Assembly (NCBI RefSeq): GCF_019976755.1
Contig: NZ_AP023441.1
Span: 6,073,501-6,137,500, forward strand
Direction of reading: 5' to 3'
DNA from: Nostoc sp. MS1
Lineage (GTDB): Bacteria; Cyanobacteriota; Cyanobacteriia; Cyanobacteriales; Nostocaceae
Length of the DNA: 64,000 bases
Of the stretch, positions 51,577 through 61,566 are shown one piece after another (within the stretch, counting starts at the first letter, position 1; every line of letters starts with the position of its first letter). The notes below the pieces were generated by a model. It made no database searches and was not told the origin of the DNA. It saw only the letters and a program-made list of their open reading frames with translations. The position numbers and the translations under genes were made by a program.

Positions 51577-52854
51577 GTGAAAGTTATAGTTGTAGGTAAC
51601 GGGGGACGGGAACACGCTCTAGCGTGGAAACTGTTGCAATCACCGCAAGTTGAGCAAGTCGCCTGTGTGCCAGGAAATGGAGGAACGGCAACTCTGGCAC
51701 GTTGCCAAAACGTACCTTTAGCAGTAGACGATTTTGCCGGAATTAGCGAATACGCCTTGAGTCAAGGTTTTTCTTTGGTGGTAGTCGGGCCAGAAGTGCC
51801 TTTAGCTAAAGGAATCACCAACTATCTGCAAGATAAAGGATTAAAGGTATTTGGCCCAAACAGAGCCGGGGCGCAGATTGAAGCGAGTAAGGCTTGGGCA
51901 AAAGCGCTGATGCAGGAAGCAGGGATTCCCACTGCTAAGGCTGCGGTATTTACGGAGGCAGCAGCAGCTAAGTCATACATCAGAGTGCAGGGAGCGCCAA
52001 TAGTAGTTAAAGCCGATGGTTTGGCGGCTGGAAAGGGTGTCACTGTTGCCGAGACAGTCGAACAGGCAGAAAGCGCCATTGATGCTATCTTTCAAGGGCA
52101 GTTCGGCAGCGCCGGGGAGTTCGCAGTCATTGAAGAATGCTTGATTGGGCAAGAAGTCTCAGTATTAGCGTTGACGGATGGAGTAACAATTCGCCCCTTA
52201 CTCCCAGCCCAAGACCATAAGCGGATAGGAGAGGGTGATACAGGAGATAACACTGGAGGGATGGGAGCTTACGCACCAGCGCCAATTGCGACACCAGAGA
52301 TTATGGCACGGGTGCAAACAGAGGTATTAGAAAGAGCGATCGCCGCCTTAAAATCCAAAGGTATAGATTACCGTGGTGTACTATACGCTGGCTTGATGAT
52401 TACGCCCAATGGAGATTTCAAAGTTTTAGAATTTAACTGCCGCTTTGGCGATCCAGAAACGCAAGTCATTCTCCCCTTGTTAGCTACTCCCTTAGAGGAG
52501 TTGATTTTAGCTTGTGTAGAGCAGCGTTTAGGCGAACTACCCCCCATTACTTGGCAAACAGGAGCCTCCGCCACTGTAGTAGCAGCCTCTGGTGGATATC
52601 CAGGCGATTATGAAAAAGGGAAAGTCATTACAGGTATCCCCCAAGCAGAAGCCACAGGCGCGACAGTGTTTCATGCAGGCACAAAATTAAACGAGCAACA
52701 ACAAATAGTTACAGACGGCGGCCGAGTCCTGAATGTAACAGGAATCGGAGAAAATTTTGAACAAGCCCTCGCACAAGCGTACACTGGAATTAAGTCCATT
52801 GACTTTTCAGATATGTACTACCGAAAAGACATTGGTCATAGAGTTCTTGGTTGA
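51577..52854 (+). CDS. purD: phosphoribosylamine-glycine ligase
   Basis: GAR synthetase, second step of purine biosynthesis. GTG 51577 after GAGGG is the correct start (MKVIVVGNGGREHALAWKL); the frame remains open to 51532. ATP-grasp fold with VVVGPEVPLAKGITNYL, PIVVKADGLAAGKGVTVA, GEFAVIEECLIGQEVSVLAL, DHKRIGEGDTGDNTGGMGAYAP and the metal-binding EFNCRFGDPETQV. 425 residues, full length. It is followed at 120 bp by nblS, an arrangement seen in other cyanobacteria. Confidence 0.96.
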   Translation: MKVIVVGNGGREHALAWKLLQSPQVEQVACVPGNGGTATLARCQNVPLAVDDFAGISEYALSQGFSLVVVGPEVPLAKGITNYLQDKGLKVFGPNRAGAQIEASKAWAKALMQEAGIPTAKAAVFTEAAAAKSYIRVQGAPIVVKADGLAAGKGVTVAETVEQAESAIDAIFQGQFGSAGEFAVIEECLIGQEVSVLALTDGVTIRPLLPAQDHKRIGEGDTGDNTGGMGAYAPAPIATPEIMARVQTEVLERAIAALKSKGIDYRGVLYAGLMITPNGDFKVLEFNCRFGDPETQVILPLLATPLEELILACVEQRLGELPPITWQTGASATVVAASGGYPGDYEKGKVITGIPQAEATGATVFHAGTKLNEQQQIVTDGGRVLNVTGIGENFEQALAQAYTGIKSIDFSDMYYRKDIGHRVLG

Positions 52855-52925
52855 CAACTGTCAATTGTCAATTGTCAACTGACCAAATGACCAAATGACC
52901 AAATGACCAAAATAACTGTTAATTT
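52855..52925. repeat. ATGACCAA octamer repeat
   Basis: TGTCAATTGTCAATTGTCAAC followed by four copies of CAAATGAC, between purD and nblS. Confidence 0.7.
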
Positions 52926-52973
52926 TTAAGTTGTTGGGGTTGATATCAAAAGCTACTAACAACTTTAATTGAG

Positions 52974-54926
52974 ATGCTGGCGCTGTTAAAAACAATTCGA
53001 GAAGCGATCGCCAACTGGTGGTCAGAGTTCACTCTCCAGACCAAACTATTAGCCGCAGCCACTTTGGTGGTTTCCTTGGTAATGAGTGGTTTGACATTTT
53101 GGGCGGTGAACACAATTCAGCAAGATGCCCGAATGAATGACACTCGGTTTGGGCGAGATTTAGGGCTGCTTTTGGCTGCTAATGTTGCCCCCCTAGTGGC
53201 TGACCATAATCTTACCGAGGTTGCCCAATTTTCCCAACGCTTCTATAGCACTACTTCTAGCGTGCGCTATATGCTCTACGCTGATGAAACTGGAAAGATA
53301 TTTTTTGGCATTCCTTTTTGGGAACCAGAGGTGGAAAACTCCCTCTCCATTGAGCGGCGCATCCAATTACCAGAAGATTACCCTGGTGATGGTGAGAAGC
53401 CAATGGTAAGGCAACACCTGAGTCCAGATGGAATTGTGACTGATGTGTTTATCCCCCTGATTGTCGATAAAAAATATTTAGGGGTATTGGCGATTGGCAT
53501 CAACCCCAATCCCATAGCCGTCACCTCTACTAATTTCACCCGTGATGTGACCATTGCTGTGTTTATCACAATTTGGGTCATGGTGATTTTGGCAGGGGTG
53601 GTTAACGCTTTAACCATCACCAAACCCATCAAGGAATTATTGGTAGGGGTAAAACAAATCGCAGCCGGGAACTTCAAGCAGCGAATTGATTTACCCTTGG
53701 GAGGAGAATTAGGGGAGTTAATTCTCAATTTTAACGAGATGGCAGAGCGCCTAGAGCGTTATGAAGAACAAAACATTGAGGAACTAACAGCAGAAAAAGC
53801 CAAACTCGAAACCCTAGTTTCTACCATCGCCGATGGTGCTGTGTTGATTGACAACAATATGCAGGTGATTTTAGTCAACCCCACAGCACGACACATTTTT
53901 GGTTGGGAAGGGGCAGATGATGTGGTGGGGAGTAATGTATTACACCACTTACCCCCAACCGTACAAATGGAAATCACCAGAACCTTGTACGATATGGCAT
54001 CTGGTGACTGCGAAAGTGCCGAGTTTCGCCTTACCCTCAGCCAACCCAGCAAACGCACAATTCGGATTCTTTTAACTACAGTCCTCGACTTGCAACGGGA
54101 AAATATCAAAGGCATTGCAATCACAGTCCAAGATATTACCCGTGAAGTGGAGTTAAATGAAGCCAAAAGCCAATTTATCAGTAACGTTTCCCACGAACTA
54201 CGAACGCCGTTATTTAACATCAAATCTTTTATAGAAACCTTGCATGACTACGGCGAAGACTTAAGTTTGGAACAACGCAAGGAATTTTTGCAAACGGTTA
54301 ACCATGAAACAGACCGTCTGACTCGCCTAGTTAACGATGTTTTAGATTTATCTAAGCTAGAATCTGGTCGTAGCTACAATTTTGATGGGGTGGATTTAGC
54401 CCAGGCAATTGAACAAACATTGCGTACCTATCAACTCAACGCCAGGGATAAAGGTATTGAACTCATTCAAGATGTCGCCCCAGGCTTACCACTAGTTTTA
54501 GGCAATTACGACTTGCTATTACAAGTTCTAGCAAATCTAGTTGGTAATGCCCTTAAATTTACTCCCGCAGGCGGCAAAATTGCCATTCGTACCTACAAGT
54601 TAGATACTAAACCCAATTCTCCCAATCATTCTGCTCAAGTGCGTATAGAAGTTTCTGACACGGGTATTGGTATCGCTTCAGAAGACCAACAAGCTATTTT
54701 TGACCGTTTCTTCCGAGTAGAAAATAGGGTTCACACCTTGGAGGGTACAGGTTTAGGTTTGTCAATTGTCAGAAATATCGTGGAACGACACCACAGTAAA
54801 GTCAATCTAGTTAGTGAAGTAGGTGTTGGTACTACTTTTTGGTTTGACTTGACCTTGTTTGAAGAAGAAGCACCAAAAAAGATGGCTGAAGCTATGGGTG
54901 AACAAGCAACACTACCTGCTGGTTAG
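52974..54926 (+). CDS. nblS: NblS/Hik33-type membrane histidine kinase
   Basis: 650 residues. Transmembrane helix one (about 25-45), a periplasmic sensor of about 130 residues (MNDTRFGRDLGLLLAANVAPLV, YMLYADETGKIFFGIPFW), helix two (about 185-210), HAMP (ITKPIKELLVGVKQIAAGNF), PAS (STIADGAVLIDNNMQVILVN), HisKA with His407 in NVSHELRTPLFN, and HATPase ending GTGLGLSIVRNIVERH. This architecture and the position next to purD identify the conserved cyanobacterial sensor NblS (Hik33, DspA) for high light, cold and nutrient stress, which acts with RpaB. RpaB is not in this window. Confidence 0.93.
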   Translation: MLALLKTIREAIANWWSEFTLQTKLLAAATLVVSLVMSGLTFWAVNTIQQDARMNDTRFGRDLGLLLAANVAPLVADHNLTEVAQFSQRFYSTTSSVRYMLYADETGKIFFGIPFWEPEVENSLSIERRIQLPEDYPGDGEKPMVRQHLSPDGIVTDVFIPLIVDKKYLGVLAIGINPNPIAVTSTNFTRDVTIAVFITIWVMVILAGVVNALTITKPIKELLVGVKQIAAGNFKQRIDLPLGGELGELILNFNEMAERLERYEEQNIEELTAEKAKLETLVSTIADGAVLIDNNMQVILVNPTARHIFGWEGADDVVGSNVLHHLPPTVQMEITRTLYDMASGDCESAEFRLTLSQPSKRTIRILLTTVLDLQRENIKGIAITVQDITREVELNEAKSQFISNVSHELRTPLFNIKSFIETLHDYGEDLSLEQRKEFLQTVNHETDRLTRLVNDVLDLSKLESGRSYNFDGVDLAQAIEQTLRTYQLNARDKGIELIQDVAPGLPLVLGNYDLLLQVLANLVGNALKFTPAGGKIAIRTYKLDTKPNSPNHSAQVRIEVSDTGIGIASEDQQAIFDRFFRVENRVHTLEGTGLGLSIVRNIVERHHSKVNLVSEVGVGTTFWFDLTLFEEEAPKKMAEAMGEQATLPAG

Positions 54927-54958
54927 TAAGGAGTAGGAAGTGAAAACCCTATTAAAAA

Positions 54959-54996
54959 TTCCCCTAGTATGGAAAACTACTATACTGGGGAAAAAT
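54959..54996 (+). terminator. Rho-independent terminator of nblS
   Basis: TTCCCC-T-AGTAT pairs with ATACTGGGGAA around about 11 bases (one bulge), directly after which come AAAAA; the complementary strand reads a T-run, so it could also serve the leftward RTX gene. Confidence 0.6.
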
Positions 54997-55049
54997 AGTT
55001 AATGAACAACAAGCTTGGGTTGGGTTAATTTACGAAACAACAAAATTGA

Positions 55050-56801
55050 TTAAACAACTACGAAATTGCTGACGCTGAGTGAAGATACATTGTATAGTTG
55101 TGCAAGTTGTTGTTGAGTAAATCTACCACCGTTGCCATCTTGATCAAAATACAGCACTCCTGTGTTACTGTCGTAAATAAATCGTTGATTGCTCGTTGTG
55201 GCAACTGTACCCAAGGTAAACTGATTGGCAGATAGTAAACCTGCTGTTAACCCTCCACCAAAACCACTAGCAGATATTTGAATGATGTCATTCCGGTTTT
55301 CAAAGTTATAGATACTATCAACCCCTTCATCAAAACTATTGAAAACAAAGGTATCTACATTGGAACCACCAATCAGAACATCGTTACCTGTACCGCCGAT
55401 TAAGGTATTCTCAGCACGCGAAGACTCAACATTTAAAGTATCATTACCTGCACCACCAATTAGAGTGTGAGATTTGGTGAGATAGCCGTTACTGGAACCT
55501 CTAGCAGATAGATAATCGTCTCCATCACCACCATCTAGGATATGTAGCCCACTTGAATAATCTGCGTCTAGGAAATCATTACCTGCACCTCCATAAAGGA
55601 AGTTGTTACCATAAGAACCGCTAACATCCAAAGTATCATTACCAGCCCCACCAATTAGGGTCTGAGTTCCGCCGTAGAAGTAGGAATAATTATTAGTAGC
55701 AGACAGATAATCATTGCCCTCTCCACCATCTAGTAAGTTGGTTCCGCCTGTAACGTCTGCATATAAAAAGTCGTCACCTGTACCGCCATAAAGATTGTTT
55801 TTACTACGTGAATTGTTGTTAACGCCTAAAGTGTCATTACCAGCATTCCCATAAAGTACTGTGTCTCCATAGTTGCCGACAATATTGTCATCATAGACCG
55901 TACCTCTAATCTCTAATCGTTCGATATTTTTGTAACTGACTTGATTTGTGTCGGCAGTAACTAAACCCTGCTTAGTAGTGGTGTTAAAGCTTGAGGTGAT
56001 GGGAGCGATCGCCGTGCTATAGTCAATTAATAAGTAATCATTATCTATCCCTCCATCAACTGTTTGAGTCGCTAAGGGATGGACAACGGTGTCGGCTGGT
56101 GGGCTACTAATGTAGAATGAGTCGTTACCACTATCACCAGAGAAAGTGTTGCTACCTTGAACTCCATAGGCGTAAAAAGTATCATTTCCGTTTCCACCTG
56201 AAACTTTATTGCTGCCTTTCCATTGATAACTCACATCAAGGATGTCATTTCCATCATCTCCATATAGGACATTATTACCAGCAGAGAAATCAACTCCAAG
56301 ATAATCATCTCCACTTCCACCCCGGAGTGTATTGTTTCCTTGTGAGTAGCGAGCGTAAAGTTTATCATTATCAGCACCGCCATCTAAGGTATTTTTTCCC
56401 GAAGAAAAGCGAATATCTAAAATATCTTTTCCACTTCCACCCTTGAGGGTGTTATTTCCACGGGAACTATAAGCGTAAATTTCATCATCTCCCGTTCCCC
56501 CATCTAAAAGGTTGTTCCCAGAGGAATTGGCGGCATCAAGGTAATCATTACCTGCTTCTGCATACAGAGTATTATTACCCTCTTCGCCGTCTAAATAGTC
56601 ATTACCTTCACCACCGTAGAGTTTGTCATCACCTAAACCTCCATGCAGTTTGTCGTTACCTAAGCCTCCATAGAGAGTGTCATTACCTAAACCTCCATAG
56701 ATGTTGTCATCTCCTGCAAATCCATTGATGATATCATCTTGATCAGTACCATAAAGGAAATCAATTTGATTGGGGTTATCTGTACCATTGATAATGGCCA
56801 T
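55050..56801 (-). CDS. RTX-type calcium-binding repeat protein
   Basis: 583 residues, rich in GGxGxDxxx nonapeptides (GGLGNDTLYGGLGNDKLHG, GGAGNDTLDVSGSYGNNFL) that bind Ca2+ in a beta roll; about 30 copies with Asn/Ser-rich variants. The C-terminal GVLYFDQDGNGGRFTQQQLAQLY contains the type I secretion signal features found in cyanobacterial members. ATG 56801 after AAAGGAG is preferred to 56825. No membrane, catalytic or adhesin domain is visible, and no type I secretion genes adjoin. Calcium-binding extracellular scaffold or adhesin. Confidence 0.88.
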   Translation of the reverse strand: MAIINGTDNPNQIDFLYGTDQDDIINGFAGDDNIYGGLGNDTLYGGLGNDKLHGGLGDDKLYGGEGNDYLDGEEGNNTLYAEAGNDYLDAANSSGNNLLDGGTGDDEIYAYSSRGNNTLKGGSGKDILDIRFSSGKNTLDGGADNDKLYARYSQGNNTLRGGSGDDYLGVDFSAGNNVLYGDDGNDILDVSYQWKGSNKVSGGNGNDTFYAYGVQGSNTFSGDSGNDSFYISSPPADTVVHPLATQTVDGGIDNDYLLIDYSTAIAPITSSFNTTTKQGLVTADTNQVSYKNIERLEIRGTVYDDNIVGNYGDTVLYGNAGNDTLGVNNNSRSKNNLYGGTGDDFLYADVTGGTNLLDGGEGNDYLSATNNYSYFYGGTQTLIGGAGNDTLDVSGSYGNNFLYGGAGNDFLDADYSSGLHILDGGDGDDYLSARGSSNGYLTKSHTLIGGAGNDTLNVESSRAENTLIGGTGNDVLIGGSNVDTFVFNSFDEGVDSIYNFENRNDIIQISASGFGGGLTAGLLSANQFTLGTVATTSNQRFIYDSNTGVLYFDQDGNGGRFTQQQLAQLYNVSSLSVSNFVVV

Positions 56802-57472
56802 AAATTTGACTCCTTTGAGATTCAAACTTGATAGAATTTTTCAGTTTTTAATTGGGATTTAAAGCTGTAGTCATGGAATAATGATTGACCAAAGCCCATG
56901 ATGTCGGCAGACTTCGTTTCGCCATGAACCAGAACTATTTGTGCATGAAGATTAACTCTATTGATAAGCTTACTGATATACTTATCTAATCTTTTGCAAA
57001 AATATTTCTAGTTTGGCAATCTGTACACCAACAAATAATAATTTAGAGCAATAAATTGTCTCAAATACTAATTAATGCTCTTTTGAGTTAATGGCAATTT
57101 ATTAAATTTATCTCCCCAATAAACCTGAATATTTTTGATATTCAAGGCGGTCATTGGGTAAATTAAATCCCCAACAATAGGGATAAGGGTAATAACTTAC
57201 CACCCCTGAATTAAGCGCAATAAATACACAGAACACTCTAAATATAGAGATATAGTATATTGGTGGAAAAGTCTATAGATGTATAAGCATATTTACATAC
57301 AACATAATTTCGTAAATTTTATAGTTCTCACTCATTACTTTATTAAAAACCTTCAGAGTCCCTGTAGGGGGTTTCCAGCGTTGTAGCAAGTGACATTGCG
57401 GCTGTGACGGGAGTCTTCTTTGGAAATTTAGATAAAATCAGATTATTTACTAATATTTTTTACTTTTAAGTT
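56802..57472. other. A+T-rich interval between divergent genes
   Basis: No gene. A GGTTTCCAGCGTTG-type repeat piece occurs near 57365-57390. Both flanking genes are transcribed away from here, so two promoters must lie within. Confidence 0.5.
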
Positions 57473-57844
57473 GTGGCGAAAATTTCCTGTCCCCAATGTC
57501 ATCAGCAGGTTGATAGTCAGGCTATCACTTGTCCTTACTGCCGTACAACGCTCAAAGCCTACGGTCATCCTGGTATTACTCTACATCGTGCTGCTAAAGG
57601 CACATATTTGTGTGATACCTGTACTTATCACGTTGATGATAGTTGTACTTTTCCCCAGCGTCCTTACGCTAAAGATTGCACCCTTTACCAAAATATTGCT
57701 GACAGAAACGCTCAGATAGAAGAGCAAAAAAGCTCAAATAATTTTGACGCATCTATCAAAAGTTGGATTAAACGTAATCAAGCTTTGATATTGATATTGG
57801 GTTTATTGCTCATTTGTTTGCTGTTCGTCATATTCACTTCTTAA
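57473..57844 (+). CDS. zinc-ribbon membrane protein
   Basis: 123 residues. Starts with CPQCHQQVDSQAITCPYC (two CxxC, a zinc ribbon) and a second Cys-rich part, CDTCTYHVDDSCTFPQRPYAKDC; ends with one membrane helix (ALILILGLLLICLLFVIF). GTG 57473 is the start. It overlaps the tail of the NACHT gene by 4 bp, tail to tail. It may be a small membrane-anchored metal-binding protein; a link with the NACHT gene is not shown. Confidence 0.72.
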   Translation: MAKISCPQCHQQVDSQAITCPYCRTTLKAYGHPGITLHRAAKGTYLCDTCTYHVDDSCTFPQRPYAKDCTLYQNIADRNAQIEEQKSSNNFDASIKSWIKRNQALILILGLLLICLLFVIFTS

Positions 57845-60800
57845 TTTTGAATTGGTACATCCAATTGTGCCAACTCCTTACAAGCAAACGCCCTAACTTG
57901 CTCATCTGGGTCATTGTAGGCGCGATCGCGTAATAATTGTACAGTCTGGGGATGATGCGGATATTGTTCAATAATTGTTTCTAAGGCTAATTGTCGCGGG
58001 TTGTGCTGGAAGTTGTACTCACGGGTAAAGGGGTCGTTCATCGCACAGTGATAAAACACTTCAAACATACTTGGGTCATTTTTAAAACTGCGCGTTAATT
58101 CTTGCAGTGCTGTATGTCGCACATCTAAATGATTATCTGACATAGCACGTTTTTTGAGAATTGGCAAGGTGTCGGGGTCATCTTTAAAACCCCTAGCTAA
58201 TTCCTGTAATGCGGCTTGGCGGACGTTGGCGTATTTATCTGATGTGGCGCGTTTTTTGAGAATTGGTAAGGTATCTGGGTCATCTTTAAAACCCCTGGCT
58301 AATTCTTGCACAGCCGCCCGGCGTACAGACTCATTATCATCAGATGTGGCGCGTTGTTTGAGAATAGATAAGGTATCGGGGTCATTTTTAAAACCCCTGG
58401 CTAATTCTTGTACAGCCGCCCGTCTTACATCCGAGTGTAAATCAACTACAGCACGCCCTTTGAGAATTGATAATGTCTCAGGGTCATCTTTAAAACCCCT
58501 GGCTAACTCTTGTACAGCCGCCCGGCGGACATATTTATCATTGTCAATGGTCGCACGCCCTTTCAACCAGGGGAGAGTTTGCGGTTCATCTTTGAAACCC
58601 CTAGCCAATTCTTGTACTGCGGCTTGGCGGACATCAAAAGATTTATCAGCGATCGCACTTTGTTGGAGAATAGATAAAGTATCAGGGTTATCTTTGAAAC
58701 CCCTGGCTAATTCCTGCACTGCGGCTTGGCGCACATACTCATTATCATCATTAGCCGCACTCTGTTTAAGAATAGATAAGGTATCGGTGTCATCCTTAAA
58801 CACCCTAGCTAATTCTTGCACTGCGGCTTGGCGGACAGTCCAGTCATTACTAGTAGCGCATCCTTTCAACCAAGACAGGGTATCGGGACTATCTTTAAAA
58901 GCTCTCACCAATTCTTGCACAACTACTTGTCTCACAGCCCCGGAATTATCAGTAACAGCCCGTTGTTGCAGCCAAGGTAGAGTATTGGAGTTATCCTTAA
59001 AACCCCTAGCTAATTCCTGCACGGCGGCTTGGCGCACGTACTCATTATCATCAATTGTTCCCCGTTGTTTGACAATTGGTAAAGTATCAGGGTCATCTCG
59101 AAAACCCCTAGCTAATTCTTGCACGGCAGCTTGGCGGACAGTCCAATCATTATCTGTGGTGGCACATTTTTTCAACCAAGATAAGGTATCAGGATCATCT
59201 TTGAAACTCCGTGCCAATTCTTGCAAGGCGACACGACGCACATAGTCGCGTTCATCACTTGTAGCTAGTTGTTGCAACCAAGGCAAAGTTTCTGAGTCAT
59301 CTTTCCAAGTTGTAGCCACAGATGTCACAGCTTTAGTCCGAATTTCTTGTACTAGTTGAGTTTCTTCCTCATCTAAATAAGGTTGATAATAGTAGTCAAG
59401 GTCATATTTAGTTAATGCTTTGATTTGTTGCAGTAATTTATTGGCTGTGGATACCACTAACAAACGATTTCGTACTTCTGCCAGACATTTGGCGGCGAGA
59501 AACATATTAATAAACTTATCTTGTTCACCATTTTGAGCCATTAAGTATTCTAGAATTTCACAGACAAATCTTGGCTCAATCATGCCTGTAATTAGGCGGA
59601 GAACTTCATGCCAAGTTTCATCTTGCCAGTGTTTACTAAATACTTCTTGATTTAAGTCTTTAATTGAAAGAGTTTGAGTTTCTTTAAATTGCCAAACAAA
59701 CTCCCAAGCACAGAAATATTCTAGAAAAGTTCGATGGACAAAAGCATAATAATCTGCGCCCAGGTAAGATAACATAAAGTTGCGAGTCCGTAGTTGATTA
59801 ATCATGACTCTGGCAACTATCACAGGCTGGTCAAATTCGATATTTTTTAAATAACGAATTAAAATCTTTTCTAAATCACCTGTACTAATTAAATTCCCCG
59901 CTAAACCCTTGGCACTGGTTTGCATCTTATAAGCCACTTGGCGCAACATGGCTTGCTTATCTTTATAATCGATGGTTTTCGGGTCTAGGCGATAATCTTC
60001 CACCAAAGCGCGTTCTACATCCCATTGATGCAGAAGTACCCGTGATGCTTGCTCGTACAGCGTGGCTCTATCTCTAGGTAACTCTTGATTACGGTTGAGG
60101 ATAGCCATCATAGTTAATAATAGGGGATTGCCTGCTAGTTCAGCGATCGCAACTGATGTATCAATTGCCCGATGCAGCCGTTCCTTCTTCCGTCTTCTAT
60201 CGCCTTCATCACTGAAAGTTAATTCATGCCAACGATGGATAAAGTCTTGAATTTGTTCTGGTTCCAAATCTTGTAACATAAAATGGCGAAACTCTGCATC
60301 CCGTAACCTTTGAGGTTTGTACCCAATAACGCGAGAAGTGACAATTACCCTTACATCAGGATACTGATTTGTAAAACGGTGAATATCAGTAATAATATCT
60401 TCCCGTTTCCCCAGTTCAAATACCTCATCTAAACCATCAAACATCACTAAAGCATTACCAGTCTTTAGCTGTTCATGTAGTTTATGTTGATTGAGATGAT
60501 GAACTATGCCACTACTTTTATGAAAAAAATCGAGAAAGTTACTACACTCATTATTTTCGCGCCGCCGCATATAAGTACGTAATTCAATTAATAAAGGTAG
60601 CGGCTGAGAAATGGCACTACCTAATGGTGTTTCTGCCCAATTTAATGCCAGGAATTGTAATAAAGTTGATTTTCCCGAACCTGGATCGCCTAAAATTACT
60701 ATATATTGATAATTTTGCCGATTATTAATAATATCTAATACTGAAAAAGTGGGCTGATTAAGATAAACCTGTTTGTAATATGCTAATTCATCTAAAGAAA

Positions 60801-61566
60801 TATCTTCTATTTGATGACTTTCTCTGAGTTGTTTTAAATGTTCTTTCGGCAGTTCATGGACTTGAGGCAAAACTTGATGAACTTCCCGCACATTTTGAGC
60901 GATGAACATACGCCACAACTTCAATTCGTTGTATGCGTAACCAGTGGTGTCTAAACTATCTAACCGCAAGTTCCCATATCGTTCCCGCAGACCTTCTTGA
61001 TAACCAAGCAAATCAAATTCTGTAGGAATACCAGCTAACTGCTGTAAGTTGTCCTTGACTTCTTCTAAATGCTGAGAATCTAAAATTGGGCGTAACTTAT
61101 CTGATTCTCGGATAATAGCTTTAACTTTCTTGAGATAACGTTTAGCTAATCTTTCCCAATCAAATTCTTGTGGTAGAAGTGGTAAATTATTCTCATGCCA
61201 AGCCTTGGTTAAACTTTGAGAATTAATAACTTGACAGTCTGGCTTAAAAGGAAGACCAAGAGTATTTTTTAAAGATTTATCTTGAATAAAGATACTTAAA
61301 GGCTGAGTATATTTTTGTAGTTCTGCTCCTTCTAAATCTGCATCTTCTAATTCCTGCTGCATTAACTGCAAAAATTCCTTCAAGGCTGTACCAGCAGCAG
61401 TTTCAATATCTTCCTTCTGCAGCTTCTGTAAGATATTATTAGGAACAGATTTTAATAAGTCTTTAGCCCAATCTTTAGCCGCGTCCTTTGCTAAGTCCTC
61501 AAAAATCGACTTAAAAGCAAACCCGACAGCTTGAGTTACGCCCCAAACAGCTAACCAATCTAACAT
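57841..61566 (-). CDS. NACHT STAND NTPase with HEAT-like repeat sensor, candidate NLR defence protein
   Basis: 1241 residues. N-terminal helical region (about 1-280; LAKDAAKDWAKDLLKSVPNNI) of unknown role, possibly the effector. NACHT at about 285-620: Walker A GDPGSGKS at 293-300, Walker B ALVMFDGLDEV (about 370-380), then ITDIHRFTNQYPDVRVIVTSR (sensor 1), LAGNPLLLTMMAILNR and a winged-helix-like FVHRTFLEYFCAWEFV. A region of about 110 residues follows. From about 745 a chain of 34-residue repeats, VRRAAVQELARGFKDDPDTL and its variants, forms a HEAT-like solenoid: twelve near-identical copies plus one degenerate copy at each end. It resembles bacterial NACHT proteins of the bNACHT/Avs anti-phage kind. 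No catalytic effector domain is recognised. Confidence 0.82.
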   Translation of the reverse strand: MLDWLAVWGVTQAVGFAFKSIFEDLAKDAAKDWAKDLLKSVPNNILQKLQKEDIETAAGTALKEFLQLMQQELEDADLEGAELQKYTQPLSIFIQDKSLKNTLGLPFKPDCQVINSQSLTKAWHENNLPLLPQEFDWERLAKRYLKKVKAIIRESDKLRPILDSQHLEEVKDNLQQLAGIPTEFDLLGYQEGLRERYGNLRLDSLDTTGYAYNELKLWRMFIAQNVREVHQVLPQVHELPKEHLKQLRESHQIEDISLDELAYYKQVYLNQPTFSVLDIINNRQNYQYIVILGDPGSGKSTLLQFLALNWAETPLGSAISQPLPLLIELRTYMRRRENNECSNFLDFFHKSSGIVHHLNQHKLHEQLKTGNALVMFDGLDEVFELGKREDIITDIHRFTNQYPDVRVIVTSRVIGYKPQRLRDAEFRHFMLQDLEPEQIQDFIHRWHELTFSDEGDRRRKKERLHRAIDTSVAIAELAGNPLLLTMMAILNRNQELPRDRATLYEQASRVLLHQWDVERALVEDYRLDPKTIDYKDKQAMLRQVAYKMQTSAKGLAGNLISTGDLEKILIRYLKNIEFDQPVIVARVMINQLRTRNFMLSYLGADYYAFVHRTFLEYFCAWEFVWQFKETQTLSIKDLNQEVFSKHWQDETWHEVLRLITGMIEPRFVCEILEYLMAQNGEQDKFINMFLAAKCLAEVRNRLLVVSTANKLLQQIKALTKYDLDYYYQPYLDEEETQLVQEIRTKAVTSVATTWKDDSETLPWLQQLATSDERDYVRRVALQELARSFKDDPDTLSWLKKCATTDNDWTVRQAAVQELARGFRDDPDTLPIVKQRGTIDDNEYVRQAAVQELARGFKDNSNTLPWLQQRAVTDNSGAVRQVVVQELVRAFKDSPDTLSWLKGCATSNDWTVRQAAVQELARVFKDDTDTLSILKQSAANDDNEYVRQAAVQELARGFKDNPDTLSILQQSAIADKSFDVRQAAVQELARGFKDEPQTLPWLKGRATIDNDKYVRRAAVQELARGFKDDPETLSILKGRAVVDLHSDVRRAAVQELARGFKNDPDTLSILKQRATSDDNESVRRAAVQELARGFKDDPDTLPILKKRATSDKYANVRQAALQELARGFKDDPDTLPILKKRAMSDNHLDVRHTALQELTRSFKNDPSMFEVFYHCAMNDPFTREYNFQHNPRQLALETIIEQYPHHPQTVQLLRDRAYNDPDEQVRAFACKELAQLDVPIQN
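58060..59345 (-). repeat. 102-bp tandem repeats coding the HEAT-like array
   Basis: Twelve nearly equal 102-bp units (one of 99 bp) within the NACHT gene. The conserved half encodes VRxAAVQELARGF and the variable half encodes the loop residues after the conserved LPxL or LSxL. Neighbouring units are most alike, so the array has expanded by recent duplication or recombination. Confidence 0.85.

Noticed and set aside
57471..57719. Alternative frame starting TTG at 57471
   Set aside because: The frame from GTG 57473 has a clear zinc ribbon and membrane helix; the other has no motif.
58154..59245. A 363-residue open frame on the plus strand through the NACHT repeats
   Set aside because: It mirrors the 102-bp repeat units on the opposite strand. 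Its product is repetitive and Ser/Cys-rich without family character.
58060..59345. Possible CRISPR array because of regular spacing
   Set aside because: The unit is 102 bp, is coding throughout in one frame, and the repeats vary inside; no short palindromic repeats with unique spacers.
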